Assembly (NCBI GenBank): GCA_018065965.1
Contig: JAGHSH010000057.1
Span: forward strand, 1 to 15,620
From: Candidatus Apopatocola equi
Lineage (GTDB): Bacteria > Bacillota > Clostridia > Oscillospirales > Oscillospiraceae
DNA length: 15,620 nucleotides
Direction of reading: 5' to 3'
Both the position numbers and the translations under genes were made by a program. Below, one piece after another: positions 13,502 through 15,620 of this stretch (positions are counted from its first letter, which is position 1; the number at the start of each line of letters is the position of its first letter). Under the pieces are notes generated by a model. The model was not told the origin of the DNA, did not search any database, and saw only the letters and a program-made list of their open reading frames with translations.

Positions 13502-14380
13502 ATGGATATTAAGAATCTGGAATCCTTTCGGGTGGTGGCAGAGCTGCGGAGCTTCACCCGGGCGGCGGAGCTGCTGGGCTTCACCCAGTCCACCGTTTCC
13601 TTTCAGATCCGGCAGCTGGAGGAGGAGCTTTCCGTGCAGCTCTTCGACCGCAACAACCGCACCGTTACGCTGACCAACGAGGGGCGGAGGCTCCTGCCGA
13701 TCGCCTACAACATTCTGCGCCTTTCCGCCGAAGCCTGCCACATCGCCGGCAGCGAGGAGGCCCCCTCCGGACTGGTGCGGCTGGGCATTGCAGAGTCGCT
13801 GGCCGACTGGCAGATGCGGGAGAAGTTTTCCCGCTTCCACGCCCTCTACCCGGACATCCGGCTGCAGCTCATCACCGGCTCCACGGTGGACACCTTCCTC
13901 CGGCTGCAGCGGAACGAGGTGGATCTGATCTACACCCTGGACCGGCAGACCTTCGACAGCAAGCTGGTGACCGCGCTGGAAGCGCCGGTGAACATGTGCT
14001 TCGTGACCCGGTGGGATCACCCGCTGGCCGGACGGGAACGGATCTCTGCGCTGGAGCTGCTGGACACAGACCTGCTGCTGACGGAGGAGGGCATGAGCTA
14101 CCGCGCCATGCTGGACGAGGCGCTCTCCAGCCGGGGCAGGCGGATCGGGCCGCTGATCGAATCCGGCGACACGCATCTCATCTGCGAGCTGCTGCGGCAG
14201 GGCGTGGGCATCAGCTACCTGCCGGATTTCGTCATCGAAGAGGATCTGCGCAGGGGAACGTTGGTCACACTGAATGTGCAGGATATCAATCTGCCCATCT
14301 GGCGGCAGCTGTTCTATGCCCGGAACAAGTGGGTCTCCCCGGAGATGCAGCAGGTCATCGAGCTGCTCACGGAGGACTGA
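13502..14380 (+). CDS. LysR family transcriptional regulator
   Basis: This is a DNA-binding regulator with an N-terminal winged helix-turn-helix and a C-terminal effector-binding domain. The 292-residue product has the standard LysR opening MDIKNLESFRVVAELRSFTRAAELLGFTQSTVS: the HTH spans about residues 15-36 (SFTRAAELLGFTQSTVSFQI), followed by the linker helix RQLEEELSVQLFDRNNRTVTLTNEGRRLL. The rest, about 90-290, is a periplasmic-binding-protein-like sensor domain (LVRLGIAESLADW, then GVGISYLPDFVIEEDL). The ATG at 13502 is preferred over the upstream in-frame TTG at 13490, because TGAGG lies 6 bases before the ATG and inside the longer frame. It diverges from the NSS gene across a 123-base region with a LysR-type site. 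The inducer is unknown; an amino acid is a reasonable guess from the neighbours. Confidence 0.94.
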   Translation: MDIKNLESFRVVAELRSFTRAAELLGFTQSTVSFQIRQLEEELSVQLFDRNNRTVTLTNEGRRLLPIAYNILRLSAEACHIAGSEEAPSGLVRLGIAESLADWQMREKFSRFHALYPDIRLQLITGSTVDTFLRLQRNEVDLIYTLDRQTFDSKLVTALEAPVNMCFVTRWDHPLAGRERISALELLDTDLLLTEEGMSYRAMLDEALSSRGRRIGPLIESGDTHLICELLRQGVGISYLPDFVIEEDLRRGTLVTLNVQDINLPIWRQLFYARNKWVSPEMQQVIELLTED

Positions 14381-14406
14381 GCCGCCCCTTCAGCACCGAA
14401 AACCGC

Positions 14407-14443
14407 ATATCAGCTGATTTTGCTTCCTGCTGACAGCTCATAT
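14407..14443. repeat. Imperfect inverted repeat between lysR and the UroD-like gene
   Basis: ATATCAGCTG (14407-14416) and CAGCTCATAT (14434-14443) pair at nine of ten positions around a 17-base loop. It lies 26 bases after the lysR stop and 21 bases before the -35 of the next gene. No T run follows, so it is a poor terminator; it could be an upstream regulatory site of the UroD-like gene. Confidence 0.4.
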
Positions 14444-14464
14444 TGCTAAAATCGCAGGCTCATC

Positions 14465-14493
14465 TTGACAATGCATTTTTTGCATGGTATCAT
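14465..14493 (+). promoter_or_regulatory. Strong promoter for the UroD-like gene
   Basis: TTGACA (14465-14470) is followed after exactly 17 bases by TATCAT (14488-14493), with TGG in front of the -10 giving an extended -10. This is one of the best promoters in the window. Transcription should begin near 14500, with a leader of about 40 bases that includes AAGGAG at 14526-14531. Confidence 0.82.
14471..14485. promoter_or_regulatory. Palindrome in the promoter spacer of the UroD-like gene
   Basis: ATGCA TTTTT TGCAT is a perfect 5+5 dyad lying entirely between the -35 and -10 elements, the position of a classical repressor operator. It also contains T-N11-A (14472-14484), the general LysR pattern, but its half-sites differ from those of the site at 13445-13459. 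Confidence 0.5.
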
Positions 14494-14539
14494 TCATTCA
14501 TCGGACAATCCATTCCAATTCTGAAAAGGAGAAAGAGAA

Positions 14540-15598
14540 ATGTTTCTGAAGTACCCCTACGAAGAAACCGAGATCCGCGCCTGCGAGATGGCCCCCGGCA
14601 TGTTCGGCGGCCCCGCCACGCCCGTTTACACCTATCCCATCACCCCCAGAGAGAACCTGCACATGCTCTATAACGACCGCAAGCCTCTCTGGCTGCCCCT
14701 GAGCGGCGACGCCAAGTACACCATGGATCCCTGGAACAACCACATGGGCCGCGGCGGCCCGGACGGTCTGGTCGACGATCTGGGCATCGAGTGGGTCTAT
14801 GAGAAAACCGCCGGCGGCTCCATCGTTCACCCCGAGAAGCCCCAGCTCCTCGACGATGTGAACAACTGGAAGGAAAAGGTTCATCTGCCCGATCCCAAGA
14901 CCTGGGACTGGGAGGGTGCTGTGGAGCGCTCCAAGATCGACTCCCGCTACTCTCTCGAGGTCAGCTACACCAACGGCTTCTGGTTCGAGCGTCTCATCTC
15001 CATGATGGGCTTCGTTCCCGCCGCCATGGCTCTGCTGGATGAGGAGCAGACCGACGCCATCAAGGAGATGTTCCAGGCCTTCACCGACTTCGCCTGCGAG
15101 GTCATCACCCTGAACGTTCACTACTTCCCCCAGATCGACATCGTGAACTTCCACGATGACTGGGGCTCCCAGCAGTCCACCTTCTTCTCCGAGGACATCG
15201 CCCGCGAGCTGTTCCTGCCCTACATGAAGCAGATCTGCAACCACATCCACTCCCTGGGCCGCGTGACCTCCATCCATTCCTGCGGTCACAACGACAAGCG
15301 CGTGCAGGTGTTCATCGACGCCGGCATCGACGAGTGGGCTCCCCAGCTCATGAACGACATCGAGTGGCTTTACGACAACTACGGCGACAAGATCATCCTC
15401 CACGCCTTCCCCACCCGCGAGGACATTCCTCAGCTCTCCGAGGAGGAGCAGCGCGCCGAGGCCCGCAAGTTCGTTGACCGCTTCTCCGAGCCCGGCAAGC
15501 CCGTCATTCTGGCCGGCACCGCCCGTGCCCGCCTGACCGACGCCTTCAAGGAAGAGGTTTACGTGTACTCCCGCAAGAAGTACTACGAGCGCGGCTGA
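14540..15598 (+). CDS. Uroporphyrinogen decarboxylase-like (UroD/corrinoid methyltransferase superfamily) protein
   Basis: This belongs to the UroD superfamily, which contains haem-pathway decarboxylases and, in anaerobes, MtaA/MtbA-type enzymes that move methyl groups between corrinoid proteins and a carrier. The 352-residue product shows the TIM-barrel pattern with NFHDDWGSQQSTFFSEDIARE (residues 203-222) and SIHSCGHNDKRVQVFIDAGIDEW (244-266). H246 and C248 fit the HxC zinc pair of the methyltransferase branch. No haem enzymes are nearby, so a methyltransferase or demethylase role is more likely than haem synthesis, but this is inference. No corrinoid protein gene is in view; it may lie beyond 15620. 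AAGGAG 8 bases before the ATG fixes the start. Codons are strikingly C-ending, and with the strong promoter this suggests high expression. The last 22 bases of the window (15599-15620) contain nothing recognisable. Confidence 0.87.
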   Translation: MFLKYPYEETEIRACEMAPGMFGGPATPVYTYPITPRENLHMLYNDRKPLWLPLSGDAKYTMDPWNNHMGRGGPDGLVDDLGIEWVYEKTAGGSIVHPEKPQLLDDVNNWKEKVHLPDPKTWDWEGAVERSKIDSRYSLEVSYTNGFWFERLISMMGFVPAAMALLDEEQTDAIKEMFQAFTDFACEVITLNVHYFPQIDIVNFHDDWGSQQSTFFSEDIARELFLPYMKQICNHIHSLGRVTSIHSCGHNDKRVQVFIDAGIDEWAPQLMNDIEWLYDNYGDKIILHAFPTREDIPQLSEEEQRAEARKFVDRFSEPGKPVILAGTARARLTDAFKEEVYVYSRKKYYERG

Positions 15599-15620
15599 GC
15601 TGTAACATAAAATTAAAAAC

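Noticed and set aside
1..15620. CRISPR arrays, insertion sequences, prophage genes, defence or toxin systems.
   Set aside because: No spaced direct repeats, transposase or integrase motifs, terminal inverted repeats or abrupt change in composition were seen. All long genes are ordinary metabolic, transport or housekeeping families.

Overview
The window reads as ordinary chromosomal DNA of a GC-rich anaerobic Firmicute, most likely a gut Clostridia of the Oscillospiraceae type. This is inferred from strong AAGGAGG-like ribosome binding sites in front of nearly every gene, near-consensus sigma-A promoters, GC-rich third codon positions with AT-rich intergenic DNA, and a gene mix of SecA, a DUF1846 protein, BrnQ, a neurotransmitter:sodium symporter and a uroporphyrinogen-decarboxylase-like protein. 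I see no insertion sequence, prophage gene, CRISPR array, toxin-antitoxin pair or integration scar. The taxonomic guess is inference.

Layout. (1) 1-95: probable C-terminal tail of a plus-strand gene entering from the left. (2) 172-3472, minus: a two-gene unit, GNAT acetyltransferase then secA, read from a promoter near 3525. (3) 3572-6634, plus: a three-gene unit of a PlsC-type acyltransferase with an unusual zinc-ribbon extension, a DUF1846 protein and a 77-residue unknown, starting from a clear promoter at 3572-3600. (4) 6638-6751: tRNA-Gly(TCC) with its own near-consensus promoter. A 22-bp perfect-stem terminator (6761-6817) then separates it from the convergent 5'-nucleotidase gene (6821-7738, minus). 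(5) 7860-8881, plus: a D-2-hydroxyacid dehydrogenase, divergent from the nucleotidase and closed by a 15-bp hairpin. (6) 8941-10446, minus: a membrane-anchored diguanylate cyclase with its own promoter and an operator-like dyad over the start site. (7) 10559-13378, minus: two sodium-coupled amino-acid carriers, an NSS family symporter followed by BrnQ. (8) 13502-14380, plus: a LysR regulator divergent from the NSS gene, with the two promoters appearing to share one palindromic -35 element. (9) 14465-15598, plus: a UroD/corrinoid-methyltransferase-like protein with a strong promoter carrying a palindrome in its spacer.

How the parts fit. secA is essential protein-export machinery. The acyltransferase unit probably concerns lipid metabolism, but its two downstream genes have no assignable job. 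The NSS-BrnQ-LysR block looks like a regulated amino-acid uptake module: the LysR-type site sits exactly where it could control both the symporter and the regulator's own gene. The UroD-like gene beyond the regulator has a second LysR-like dyad and may belong to the same regulon. I do not see a convincing new defence or mobile system. The most interesting items are the shared-promoter regulatory node at 13425-13475, the acyltransferase/zinc-ribbon/unknown-domain fusion, and the palindromic promoters of the tRNA, cyclase and UroD-like genes.
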